NCBI GenBank assembly: GCA_032690845.1
Contig: CM064432.1
Coordinates: 59,146,071 to 59,210,070, forward strand
From: Eleusine coracana subsp. coracana
Taxonomy: Eukaryota; Streptophyta; Magnoliopsida; Poales; Poaceae
Length of the DNA stretch: 64,000 nt
Direction: 5' to 3'
Below are positions 46,242 through 56,742 of this stretch, piece by piece (position 1 is the first letter of the stretch; the number at the start of each line of letters is the position of its first letter). The notes under the pieces are model-generated. The model did not search any database. It saw only the letters and a program-made list of their open reading frames with translations, and was not told the DNA's origin. Both the position numbers and the translations under genes were made by a program.

Positions 46242-47460
46242 AATGGAGACTCCTACCATACCATGAAACCCGAAGCTACCGTTGCAGAGGAGGATGAGGG
46301 CTGGATCCTCCCGACTGACGCCTTTGTGAAGTGAAGATACTGCTCCGCCTTGTCGATCAAGCGGTAGCGGCTCTCCGCCTCGTCTGCCACCAACCGGAGA
46401 GAGGCTGGTCCGGCACCGCTCGCGTTCGTCGTGAACTGCGAACGTTACAGGAAGAAGATATCGCATCCGATGGAGCACGCAGCCACGCCAAGGCGCCGCG
46501 CGCCCTGTGTGAGCTTCCGATCCATGCTGCTGTGCTGTCCCGCCGCTTCGACGTGTCAAAATGCTGACCGCAAGGCTGAGCTGAGCCTCCACTGGCAACA
46601 ACGGCACGTTCCTGACGCGCTCCTCCCCGGGGTCAAACGACGCGAGCCTCTCTGCGCCTCTGGTGAGTGACCCAGAACGTACGTGTGGAGCCGTCGACGC
46701 TGACGAGGCCGGCGGCGAGGTGGCAGGAGCTCCCACCAGTGACAGGGTCACAAGCGTGTCTGATTAGCACCTGCAGCTCGTCCGAGTCCAACCGTTGGCC
46801 AGAATGACCTGGCCGCCGATGGGGTTGCCGCCGCCGCACAGGAACAGTCGCAGAGGCGACAGCGGCAGAGCGTAGTGTCCGAGCCGTTCAACACGGCGGT
46901 GATGGTCGATCGGCACGTGCGACGGGCTGCTGGTGCCTGTGCGACAACACACCAAGCAGCCCAGCGGCGCCGTCTCCCTCTGGTCTACCCGTTGACCCGC
47001 GCGACGGTTTCCACGACGATGTCAGTAGGCTATGTGCCGACGACGGGGCGGTACAAGGTTGTGCACGTGCCCCGCTACTTTGGAAGGACCGAGGGGTTCG
47101 ATGCCGTGAAGGTGTTCACGGGTGGGGAACAGGAAGAGACGGCATCATGGCGCGACGTGCCCGTCCCCGGCGTGAGACGCTGCCTCGACGCCTGCGTGCA
47201 ACGTCTGTCGGTCTGTGTCGACGGCGTGACACGTATTGGGTCACGTCGGGCAGCGACAGGGTCGCGGTCGTGTCATTCGACCTGAACGAAGAGCACCTCA
47301 TGTTCACCGTGGCGCTGCCCGCCGTGTGCCCGAGCAGGGCTACAGGTGGCACCTGATGACCTGACCGAGGTGCACGGGAAGCTGGGCATCGTCTCTGCTT
47401 CTACTTCTTCCCGTGTCGATAAGTGTGCACCGGAGAAGAACGAGGTGGTTGTTTTTTGAA
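46242..47460 (+). pseudogene. Chimeric F-box/FBA pseudogene with inverted insert
   Basis: Starts ATGGAGACTCCTACC at 46242, but TGA follows after six codons. The F-box is recognisable in pieces (ILPTDAFVK then TGA at 46331; IKR..RLVCHQ). At about 46560-46770 the sequence reads FBA on the opposite strand (GGSSCHLAAGLVSVDGST..FWVT, ERLASFDPGEERVRNVPLLPVE), resembling the gene at 60845-62008. From about 46885 the plus strand resumes with FNTAVMVD.., VGYVPTTGRYKVVHVPRYFGRTEGFDAVKVFTGGE and SWRDVPVPG. Several frame changes follow. It ends in an EKNEVV segment near 47455. It cannot encode an F-box protein. Confidence 0.82.
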
Positions 47461-48133
47461 GGCGGTGGAAAAGGACGACGGGCCAGTGGACTCGTCGGCA
47501 GTGCAGCTTACATGTGAACGGAGGGTGGGCGGCGGCACTGTGTTCATGGTGTCTACTGTGATTGTGTTTAAGCGTGACAAGTTACAGCAAAGAGGAAAAC
47601 GCGACGTGATTTCACACGATTGGTCAACGTGACACATCACAGCACCACGTATACGTCAATAACGGACGTGGCAAAAAACCGGTCAACAGACAACAAAAAA
47701 ATCACGAAGCGTGACATGGACTTCGTCGGCTTTGAACTGCAGATCTCGCCGCCTGCCTGTGCTCCTGACCCGCTGACGAATGAAACCAGCAGCATGTGCG
47801 GAACCGCCAACGAAAGTAGGCTATCTCCATTCGTGATTTGATGAACGGGAACGCGGAAGATCACGGCAAATCAGGAAAGCACATGGCGGCGAATGCGGCG
47901 TTATCAGATTTTCTTTTCTATTTTTTATTTAATGTACGTATGAAAAATGAAGGCCTGGAGATTCAATTCTATACCTAGGGTAACACAATACTCCGCACCG
48001 GGGACGTTTTGTGAAACCGGCCGCGGATTACGATATCATCGATTATTAACATAAAAAGCCACGCCGTACCTGAAACGAGAGAGATCCAGATCAGAAATCT
48101 TTGAAACAGCACCAGTGGTGCGTAGTATAGGCA
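47461..48133. other. Intergenic spacer of the F-box cluster
   Basis: No gene seen. The last 80 bases are the leader shared with other cluster members ('cctgaaacgagagagatccagatcag'). Confidence 0.35.
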
Positions 48134-49509
48134 ATGGCGCCGACTATGAAACGCCGCAAAGCAGCGGCCGTAGAGGACGAGCGCCGTCGCCGCTGGAACG
48201 ACCTCCCCACCGATGCCTTGGTTGAGATCTTGCAGCGCCTTCCGCCGCCGATGGAGCGGTGGCAGGCCCGCGCCTCGTGTGCCGCCGCTGACGCGACGTC
48301 ATCCACGAGAGCACGCCGCCGCCGGAAATACTGACCCGGCCGATGCCGCTCGTGTTCATCATGAACTACGGCCGGTGCGGGAGAGAATCGGCGTCTGCGT
48401 ACGCCATCGTCGACCTGGCGCGAGGTCGCTGCACGGAGCTGTGCAGAATATTCCCGATGGCGCAGGCCGACGGCGCGAGATGGAGCAACTTCGACACGTT
48501 GATGGTGGGCACGTGCAACGGGCTGCTGTGCCTGTGCGAAGACAACAAGCCCGGCGGCGCCATCACGCTGGTCAGCCCGTTGACTGGCGAGGCGATGGAC
48601 GTCCCGCCTGTGCCGGCGGCGGACTCCGGCTACTGGGCGCGGTGGGAGAAGATGGCGACCTCGGCATGGCACGACGCGTACACCCTCGGCTACGAGCCGA
48701 CGACCCGGCAGTACAAGGTCGTGCACGTGCCGTGCTGCTTGGGCCGGACCCACAAGCAAGGGTCCGACGACGATGTGGTGAAGGTGTTCACTGTGGGGGA
48801 CTAGGCGTCGTCGTCGTCGTCGTCGTGGCGCGACGTGCCCGTTCCCGCCGGCGCGATCCGCAGCCCCCGCAACACCGCCGGCGTCATCAGCGTCGACGGC
48901 GCGGCGTACTGGATCAGCAATGACTGGAGGAGCGTCGTGTCGTTCAGCCTCAAGGAAGAGCGCGTCATGTTCGCCGTGGAGCTGCCCGTGAACGAGCTGC
49001 CGGGCCGCAGGTGGGTCATGACCGAGGTGCACGGGAAGCCGGGCATCGTCTCCGAGTTAGACCTCGTCACCGAGAGCACGGCGGTGCCGGAGAACAACGA
49101 GGCCTTGGTCCTGGACGACGACGGTGGCGGCGAAGGGGACAATAATAATGCTGGTGGTCATCAGCGGAGGTGGAAGAGACAGTACAGCGTGGAGGTGGAC
49201 GGGCGGTCGTGTGGGCTCGAGCTGGCGCGCCCGCACTTCGTGCACGGCGACTACTTCCTGACCAGCATGACCATTGTGGGCAAGAAGGTGTTCGCGCAGA
49301 AGCCGAGGAGCAACGACTTGTGGTGGCGCGGCAAGGTACGGACCGTGCAGCTCCGTGAGAAGATGCCACCGAGGGTGGAAATGTCCGGGTTGAGCGGCGG
49401 CTACATCCGCGGGATGTTCAGCTACGCCCACAGGCTAAGCTGCATGGGGCTGCCCTGGTGTAAATGGGTTCAATCACAAGTAGGTCATTTCATTAAGTTC
49501 GTAAAGTGA
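48134..49509 (+). pseudogene. F-box/FBA gene, disabled by frameshift and stops
   Basis: ATG at 48134 opens MAPTMKRRKAAAVEDERRRRWNDLPTDALVEILQRLPPPMERW, then the frame shifts within the F-box (about 48260). In the shifted frame the Trp of the RRWRDVI motif is TGA (48289-48291). The FBA frame then runs cleanly from PLVFIMNYGRCGRE through MVGTCNGLLCLCEDNKPGGAI and YKVVHVPCCLGRT to a TAG at 48802-48804. After a TCG-repeat, it continues from SWRDVPVPAGAIRSPRN to RRWKRQYSVEVDG, ARPHFVHGDYFLTS and MSGLSGGYIRGMFSYAH, ending at 49509. Only three lesions separate it from an intact gene, so decay is recent. Parts could still be translated as separate pieces. Confidence 0.83.
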
Positions 49510-50099
49510 GTGCTCGCACACTTGTTTGGTTTTCTTAGGATTACTATTTGAACTATTTGTTTGGTTTTGTAATTTATACTCTTGAATGAAAGAAAATAAC
49601 AAGGTCATTTGAGTTCCTAACCGCACACCTGACTATCAGCGCACGTTTCCTAATACTGGATTAATTTGTGTATTCGAGTCCGTATTTGACTTCTTAGAAC
49701 TCATGTTTTTACCTACAACACCAAAGATCGAGGATCCTATACATGTCGGTCACGGGAGATTCGTGCAACAGAAACGGGAGAATCGGAGAGGAAAAAAGGT
49801 CGCAACCGAAACGGATGACGTCCTGTTCGACGGTTCGAGTCTCCCTTAGGTTTTTAATAAATATGTGCGAAGGTCATGTAAGTAAGTTCGTAAATTGAGT
49901 GCTTGCACACTTGATTGTTTTGGTGTCCACGTTTTCTAGAACTAGACTTTGTGAGTTCGAGTTGGTGTGTGACTGCTTGGAGCTCAATTTTACCAACAAC
50001 ACAACACCGAACAGGATACTACACAGACGTCTGACACGAGATATTCCGGCAATAAAAACGGGAGAAATCAGATTAGAGAGGGGTAAATTCGCAACCGCA
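49510..50099. other. Spacer with duplicated leader remnants
   Basis: 'aagttcgtaaa.tgagtgct.gcacacttg' occurs at about 49495 and again at about 49886. The leader-like 'aaacgggagaat.ggagaggaaaaa' with 'cgcaaccg' near 49777-49815 is a second copy of the 5' UTR preceding 50100. This indicates local tandem duplication. Confidence 0.6.
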
Positions 50100-51152
50100 A
50101 TGGACGTCATCCAGGAGCGCACGCCGGCGCCGGGGCAGCCCATGTCGCTAGCCTTCGTCGTGAACTACCACCCTGGCGGCTCGATATCAACCTCCGCATA
50201 CGTCATCGACGACCTAGAGGAAGGCAGCTGCAACTGCATGGAGCTATGGAGAAGCAGGAACCTCCTCTACGCCAACGGATTCAACACGAAGATTGTGGGC
50301 ACGTGCAATGGCCTGCTGTGCCTTTGCGACAAGACCAATCCCGGAGGCGCCATCTCCTTGCTTAACCCGGTGACCGGCGAGACGCTGGCCGTCCCGCCGT
50401 TGCCGGGCTCTGCTCAGTGGGGGAAGGCAGTGAAAACTGGCTGGCACGAGGCGTATAGCTTCGGGTATGATCCGGTGACCGAGCGGTACAAGGTCGTGCA
50501 CCTGCCGTGCTACTTCGATCAGACTGGGGGATTCAATGTGCTGCAGGTGTTCACGCTTGGGGAGGCGTCGTGGCGGGACGTGCCCGTCCCCGGCTCGAGC
50601 TGCTGCCTCAATGCCGGCATCGTGAGCATCGATGGCGCGACGTACTGGATCAACAATAATGGCGACGAGTGCGTCGTGTCGTTCAATCTCAAGGAGGATC
50701 GCGTCGTCTTCACCAAGGCGCTGCCGAAGCAAGACAACGCGGAACATGGCTGGATTCTGACCGAGGTGCACGGGAAGCTGGGTGTAGTCTCCTCCTCCTC
50801 TGTGAAGAGAGGGCGGACAGAGAAGATCGAGGTCTGGGTTCTGGGGGATGGGAAGGATTGGCAGGGATGGAGCCGGCGGTATAGCGTGCAGATGAACGGG
50901 ATACAACAGGAGTTGATCGTGCGGCCTCACCTCGCGCATGGCGACTACGTCCTACTCACCGACTGGAAGCGGGCGGTGTACTGGCACAGACTGAGGAACG
51001 CGGGTACGTGGCAGTGCGGCGAGGTACGGTCCGTGAAGATCAGCGAGCAACGACTGCAAGCGGTGGCGCTTATTGGCGGCATATGCAGCAAGATAGTAGG
51101 GATTTTTTCCTACGTGAAGACTAGTGAGGCGTTGAGTGTTTACAACTCATGA
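50100..51152 (+). CDS. FBA-domain protein that has lost its F-box
   Basis: 350 aa, single exon. The ATG sits in the usual cluster leader ('aaaacgggagaaatcag...cgcaaccgca'), but the first codons read MDVIQERTPAP, the segment that in relatives comes directly after the F-box (..WRDVIQERTPAP). The roughly 45-65 F-box-coding codons are cleanly absent. The rest is full length and uninterrupted: LAFVVNYHPGG, KIVGTCNGLLCLCDKTNPGGAISLLNPVTGETLAVPPLPG, YSFGYDPVTERYKVVHLPCYFDQTGGF, KIEVWVLGDGKDW, SRRYSVQMNG, RPHLAHGDYVLL and GEVRSVKISEQ. Without SKP1 binding it could not act as an SCF subunit; it might act as a competitor or be decaying. The frame is open upstream to 49899, but that extension has no family similarity. 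Confidence 0.8.
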   Translation: MDVIQERTPAPGQPMSLAFVVNYHPGGSISTSAYVIDDLEEGSCNCMELWRSRNLLYANGFNTKIVGTCNGLLCLCDKTNPGGAISLLNPVTGETLAVPPLPGSAQWGKAVKTGWHEAYSFGYDPVTERYKVVHLPCYFDQTGGFNVLQVFTLGEASWRDVPVPGSSCCLNAGIVSIDGATYWINNNGDECVVSFNLKEDRVVFTKALPKQDNAEHGWILTEVHGKLGVVSSSSVKRGRTEKIEVWVLGDGKDWQGWSRRYSVQMNGIQQELIVRPHLAHGDYVLLTDWKRAVYWHRLRNAGTWQCGEVRSVKISEQRLQAVALIGGICSKIVGIFSYVKTSEALSVYNS

Positions 51153-51420
51153 GCCGCATAGAATTAAAGGCGCAAACTTAGTTTTTTGAAACGATCATGC
51201 ATGATATTTTGACTCTTCAATTCAGCATGAATCTTGCATTTGTGACTATTTGTTCTCTTCAGCGGTAGCCCATGTCTCCGTCAAAAAATGAGACGCATCT
51301 TGTGGTGATTTTGCCAATGTCAACATCAGCTGACTTTCTCATCCACACTCCCAAGACTAGGGCCGGGTATACATCTTATTTCTTGTTAACAAAATATTCT
51401 AGCATGTTACATCAGCTAAG
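51153..51420. other. 3' flank of the F-box-less gene
   Basis: 3' UTR and spacer; nothing further recognised. Confidence 0.35.
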
Positions 51421-51840
51421 ATGCCATCTAATGTTAGAATATTAAAAATGTTAAAATTTTTAATTTTATTGGGTAGATGCTGTCAGTCACCAAAGATACT
51501 TTCCACTTGAATGTTTAAAAATGGTGTAGGAACACATTTCATTTTTGCTTCATTGTTTGCACAATCCAAAACCTCTAAACTTTTTATTTTTCCAATTGCT
51601 CTTTTCACTTTGCAATGGCTATCTCTGGTCTAGGGATCAAATGCCGATGCCAGTCAAGAGAGACTTTCCTAAAGATATGAAACATTACCAGCACTATAAT
51701 AATTCATAAAAAGAAAAGAGAGTTTACATGCGCTAGTGTAGCAAAACATGATCCTTGTGCAAACAGATTGTTCATTGCAACGGGCTGGCAACAAATACCT
51801 CCGTTTATCAACATTTAATTTTTGAAGATAGCTCCCTTTA
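51421..51840. repeat. Cluster intergenic repeat, copy 1
   Basis: A block of about 400 bp shared with 53300-53660 and, more diverged, 63075-63420. Landmarks in order: 'gaatattaaa.atgttaaaa', 'tttattgggta/c', 'ttgaa.atttaaaaa.g', 'ttgtttgca.aat.caaaacctctaaac', 'caatgg.tatctctggtctag' and 'gcgctagtgt.gcaaaacatgat'. It marks the unit of tandem duplication upstream of F-box copies. Confidence 0.75.
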
Positions 51841-51907
51841 CATACATTTGTGACATCATCGCCACCTCCTCCATAGGTTCTTGATTAACACACCAAATAC
51901 ACAAGTA

Positions 51908-52350
51908 CTAGCAAAATACCCGTATGTTCATATGGGTCTTTGTTAAAAAAATTATGGTTGGAATGTTTTTTGTAACTGTAAAAGGTTTTCAATTAATCAA
52001 ATTTTTTTTGCTTGAGAATTTGCTCTATTTTTATTTTGCTTTACCTTTTTGAGTTTTAAAAAGAATATTTATTATAATAATTTTGAGTGAGTTATTATTG
52101 GAATTCTTGTTATTAGTTTCCATCCAAAATATGATGGTTAAAGCAATAGATGATTAATTGTTGTTAGTATGAAATATCGAATTGAAATTAGAGTCCAATT
52201 CAACAAAGGATTAGAAAATGGTTCAAAAACGACTCAAACTAACTGGTGAATCATTGTAGGATATAAACTGAATACGACAACGTTATGGACACATCTGGAC
52301 ACGAAAAAAATGGTCTAGACGACCTCACCTCAATTAATAAGTTGTAGAGA
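51908..52350 (-). mobile_element. Non-autonomous Helitron-like element, shorter relative
   Basis: On the minus strand it begins A|TCTCTACAACTTATTAATTGAGGT and ends with the hairpin ACCCATATGAACATACGGGT, then TTTTGCTAG|T. Same family as the elements at 27930, 28687 and 35174, but 443 bp and diverged inside. Confidence 0.78.
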
Positions 52351-53299
52351 TTTTTGAAAATATCAAATGAGGTTTTTCCAAAAAAATAAATGAATTAATG
52401 CACATAAGGTTTTTCATCTAAAATGTTGAAATTATATTTTCTAAATTCTTAATCTATTTTTCCTGAAATGCTGAATCTAGTTTTTCTAATGAAATGTTGA
52501 AACTGTTATTTTTTCAATGTTGATTGCACAAATCAGATTAGTGGAAAAAAAAACAGAAAGCAGTGTTGGCTCAACCTTACTTGTTGAGCTGATGAACACC
52601 AAATTAGTTTCAGTATCTAATAGCACAATTTGCTTTCTTGTCTTCCTCAAAATCCCATCCCATTGAGCTCTTGAACAACTAGAGCTAAAGCTCATAACTA
52701 GCAAAAAAGAATCTTACCGGCATAATTGGGGTTGTACCCGGTCTCGATAGCTACTTATAGTCATCGCACCCCTTCCCCCCTCCAACACAAACCGATGTAG
52801 TTGAATTATGTCGAGGAAAGTTTTAGTCTGCTACTAGGAAACACAACCCAAATGAAACATATAAAGCAAAATTATTTATTTTCTTATATGAAATTATGTA
52901 TGTGCTTACTCTTTAAATGCGATACAATATGAGCATACTCCCAACCAAATGGGGCCGAGCATCCCTAAGCTCAAACAACACTAGTTTACAGCAATGTCTA
53001 CATGCCATCTTATTTTAATGTGCTCATCAATCTTTTTCACATCTTTCTAGCACTTCGTTAAAGTCTCTCCATTGATATCTCTTGGTGCCTTTTTATATGG
53101 TTGTACGTATAATAGAGTATGTATCACAACTAGAAACAGAAAATATTTATTTGAGAATTATATAATGTTAGTGCGAAGACAAATTTGACCTAGGACACAA
53201 GACCGATGACTGCCACGCTTACCACAAGCTACTATTTGTATATATGGTAAAAAATGTCTTACTATAGATAGACTAACCAAATATTCCAGCTTGTTACAA
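52351..53299. other. AT-rich intergenic, no gene seen
   Basis: A minus-strand open frame at 52486-52704 has no recognisable product. No repeat ends are identified. Confidence 0.35.
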
Positions 53300-53665
53300 C
53301 TAAGATTACAACCAACATAAGAATATTAAACATGTTAAAAATTTAGAACTTTATTGGGCACATTGCTCGTCACCAGTGATGTTTGCAGTTGAACATTTAA
53401 AAACGATGTGGAATATTTTTCTTTTTTGCTGCATTGTTTGCATAATACAAAACCTCTAAACGTTTTAGTCTTCCGATTTATTTTTCAACCGTTGCAATGG
53501 TCATCTCTGGTCTAGAAATCTAAGACTATGCCGGTCATAGAAGACTTCTATTTTTTTTTCTTTTTAATCAAAAGACACAATAATGCGCTAGTGTTGCAAA
53601 ACATGATGCTTACGCAAACAGATTTTATTATTATAGCCTTTGGTGTCTGACGACCTTAGGTTATT
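53300..53665. repeat. Cluster intergenic repeat, copy 2
   Basis: Same landmarks as 51421-51840, ending with 'gcgctagtgttgcaaaacatgatgcttacgcaaacag' and 'cctttggtgtctgacgacctt'. It sits 375 bp upstream of the F-box pseudogene at 54040. Confidence 0.75.
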
Positions 53666-53889
53666 TGGCAAAGCTCCAAGGGTGAAGCTGGCTCATTATG
53701 GTCGTTTCCCCATCCTCTGTACGTCCGGCTTACAAAGAAGGTCCCGGATATGCTTCCTTTTAAAAAAAGTAGATGCCTTAATTTTGTCCGTGCATGCTTT
53801 CTAGAATTGCTGACGAATGAAAATGATGAAACTGGGAAGGTCTGTGGAAAGCGGGTGAGATCAAAGAGGGATTGCACGGAGCGGATTTG

Positions 53890-54039
53890 GGATTCAAAGA
53901 TATCGATTCCGTATAGTATTTGCCTCCTTGGCCCTCAAGTTACCTCGACTCAGAAATATCTCGGTCGCGTGTGATCCCGTCCTGCACCTAAAACGGGAGG
54001 GACAACAGAACGAGATCCACCGCCCAAACCGCACAGGCA
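53890..54039 (+). promoter_or_regulatory. Conserved proximal promoter/leader of cluster members
   Basis: 'ggattcaaagat.tc.a.tccgtat' followed by 'gcctccttggccctcaagttac' and then 'cctaaaacgggag' recurs at 63612-63750 and, in part, at 60710-60760 ('ggattcaa..tatttgcctccttgg'). The spacing to the ATG is about 90-160 bp. It is either retained promoter sequence from tandem duplication or a conserved regulatory element. Confidence 0.6.
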
Positions 54040-55222
54040 ATGGCGACGACGATGCCGCCAGCCGCAATGGACGATCTGAGCTGGAACCTTCAAGCGGTGG
54101 CGCCTCCGCCTCCACCCCATCAAGCGGTGGCGCCTCCGCCTCGTCTGCCGCCGCTGGCGCGACGTCATCCAGGACCGCACGCCGGCGCCGAGCCGGCCCG
54201 TGCCGCTCGCCTTCGTCGTTGCCTGCGCCGACGGCCTGGAAATATACGCCTCGGCGTACGTCGTCGAGGACCTGAATGACGGGCGCGGCAAGGAGATCTG
54301 GAGGACCAACAATCCCCGCCCAATCCTAACCCACGACCCCTACCGGCCGTACTACATCGACGACGTCACCAACAGGTTCGACACGCGGATGGTGGGCACG
54401 TGCAACGGGGTGCTGTGCCTCTGTGATAACACGGTCCCCGGCGGCGCCATCTCCCTGGTCAACCCGGTCACCGGCGAGACGCTGGCCGTCCCGCGGCTGC
54501 CGGGCTCCGCGCAGTGGCCGCCATGGGGGATGACGAGGCACGAGGCGTACAGCCTCGGGTACGACGCGATGGCGGAGCGGTACACGGTCGTGCACGTGCC
54601 GTGCTACTTCGACAAGACCGGGGGGTTCAACGCCGTGCAGGTGTTCAGCCCGGGTGCGCCTTCGTGGCGCGACGTTCCGGTCCCCGGCGGGAGCTGCTGC
54701 CTCCAGGCCGGGATCGTCAGCGTCGGCGGCGCGACGTGCTGGATCACCAAGGGGATGGAGTGGGTCGTGTCTTTCGACCTCAGGGAGGAGCGCGTCGCGT
54801 TCACCAAGTCCCTGCCGAAGCGACAGGAGAGTGGGTACACGTGGCACCTGACGGCGGTGCGCGGGCAGCTGGGCGTGGTCTGCTCGGCCAAAAACGCCTC
54901 GCGGACGCTGGAGAAGATCGAGGCCTGGGTTCTAGAGGACGGGAAGGAGTGGAGCCGGCGGTACAGCCTGCAGGTGCACGGGGTGGATGAGCGGATCGCG
55001 CGGCCTCACTTCGCGCACGGCGATCACGTCCTGCTCACCGGCAGCCGCAACCAGGTGTACGGGCACAAACTGAAAAACACGGGGAGGTGGCAGAGCGAAG
55101 AGGTGCGGTCCCTAAAGATCAGCGAGAAGATAATGCCGGACGTGCAGGTTTCCGGCATGAGCGGCAAGCTCAAGGGGATCTTTTCCTACGTCAAGAACGC
55201 GGAGCCATTTAGTGGCTCATGA
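54040..55222 (+). pseudogene. F-box/FBA gene with rearranged, out-of-frame F-box
   Basis: ATG 54040 begins MATTMPPAAMDDLSWNL, but where PTDAFVEILLRLHP should follow, the DNA jumps to a duplicated 30-bp unit (CAAGCGGTGGCGCCTCCGCC..., starting at 54091 and 54121) that is out of frame with the ATG. The FBA frame is intact from IKRWRLRLVCRRWRDVIQDRTPAPSRPVPLAFVV to the stop at 55222, with MVGTCNGVLCLCDN, NPVTGETLAVPRLPGSAQW, ERYTVVHVPCYFDKTGGFNAVQVF, KIEAWVLEDGKEW, SRRYSLQVHGVDE and ARPHFAHGDHVLL. The first in-frame ATG is only at 54388. It could express an FBA-only protein from an internal start, but not an F-box protein. Confidence 0.83.
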
Positions 55223-55740
55223 CTAGAGGTGTGGCTAAGTTGTTACCAAGTTGAATCGTCCTTGAAACTATGTATCAGCCATTCTGTGCTTGCTGCTTTT
55301 GTGCATATATGGCTGCTTTGCTGATGAATCAATAAACGCTTGTCTAGTTGTTGGTTGGAGACCTCACACGCGAAAGCAGTACCAATAGCAATTTGCATTG
55401 CATGGTCAGGTCGGCATATCCTGGAAATTGATCATGCCTTCTCGCGTGTGCATGCGTTCATGCCTTCAAAATTCGATTACCTAGTCGATGAGATAATTCT
55501 GAAGTGCATATCTTCCAAATGTGAATATCTGGTTGTTGGTTTGCATCAGTGTCCTTCCGTGTCAGCTTGGCCAAAAAAAATTTATTATTATTATCGAACA
55601 TATAGGAGAACTGTATGTCTTTGTATTAAGAAAAAAGAAATGGTCTAATTATAAACTAACACCCCATTTGATGCTTACACGTGCCCTTTGTCAATTGGCA
55701 TCCAAAACACATATCTAATCTTACGGCAGTAGCTGTCATA
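55223..55740. other. 3' flank and spacer
   Basis: 3' UTR of the preceding copy and AT-rich DNA; no gene recognised. Confidence 0.35.
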
Positions 55741-56742
55741 GGGTATGTTTGGTTGGGCTTTCAGAGCTGCTTTTGCTTCCAAAAAGCCAGAAGCCAACCA
55801 AACAGTTGAGATTTTGCTGGTCTTCTTCTACAAAAGCAGCTTTTCGTGTGTTCATTTTTAATAGCAGAGGGAGGCTTGCTTCCGGTGGTTGCAGCTTTCT
55901 CATTTTTGTGAAAATTACCCGCAATGCCACTGGTAAGTGGCGTACCGATTCGTTATTTTCAACTCTCGTCTCTCTCTCGTCTTCCCGAGCAGGCGGGCGG
56001 CGCCGCTCCCCACCGCGCTGCTCCCCACCGTGCCCCATTGCTCCACACCGTGCTGCTCCCCACCGCGCCCCGCTGCTCCCCACCGTGTCCCACCTTGCCC
56101 TACGGCGCCGCTTTCCATCGCACCCCACCACTCCCCATCGGTGGCCCCAAATCGGATGGCAGCGGCGGCGGCCTCAAATCGAGGAGGTGGGAGTGGAGGA
56201 GCGGGATGGCGAGCGGGAGTGGGAGCGGAGGCAAGGTGAGAGGACGGAGAAGAGGAAGAGGCGAAGGCGGGAGTGGGGGAGGAGGAGCGAGGATGGAAGA
56301 GGCAGAGCCGACGTGGAGCACGTGCAAGAGGAGGTTACAGGACGGAGCAATAGTGCCGGTGACCCTGGGAGGTCACAGGACAGAGTAACAGTGTTGTCCT
56401 GTGACCCCGGGAGGCCACCAGACGGAGCAACATTGCTGTCGTGTGACCCACCGTCGTGTGACCCAGGAGGTCACCGGACGCAACAACAGTGCCGTCCTGT
56501 GACCTCGGGAGGAAGAAGGGGCTGATGAGTAGGACCCGCACGTCAGTGAAAGTAAGAGAGAGATGAGTGGAAAGGGTTATGAATGATATGTGGGATCCAT
56601 TCAGCAGTTTTCTCAAAAGTCACAGCTAACTCACTAAACAACTTTTGGCTTCCTCACAGCTCATATCTCATAGCTACTTTTTTCACAGTCATAGTCCACA
56701 GCTACTTTTTTAAAAGCTATAGCCCAACCAAACACACCCATA
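55738..56742. mobile_element. Terminal-inverted-repeat element of about 1 kb
   Basis: Starts GGGTATGTTTGGTTGGGC at 55741 and ends with the inverse, GCCCAACCAAACACACCC, at 56739. The flanks share ATA (55738-55740, 56740-56742). The interior is GC-rich, with a 'gctgctccccaccg' low-complexity run (55990-56100) and four tandem units of about 45 bp at 56330-56515. It has no transposase. GGGTGTGTTTGGTT-type ends are widespread in grass MITE-like elements; I do not assign a superfamily. Confidence 0.68.
56330..56515. repeat. Tandem ~45-bp GC-rich repeats inside the TIR element
   Basis: Units share 'gtcctgtgacc.cgggaggtca.c.gacgga.caacagtg', with about four copies and small indels. Confidence 0.7.

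Noticed and set aside
48091..49032. 313-codon minus-strand frame
   Set aside because: Antisense shadow of the F-box pseudogene; GC-rich third positions keep the opposite strand open.
55749..56525. 258-codon frame in the TIR element
   Set aside because: Arg/Gly/Pro-rich translation of GC-rich low-complexity repeats; no transposase or other motif.
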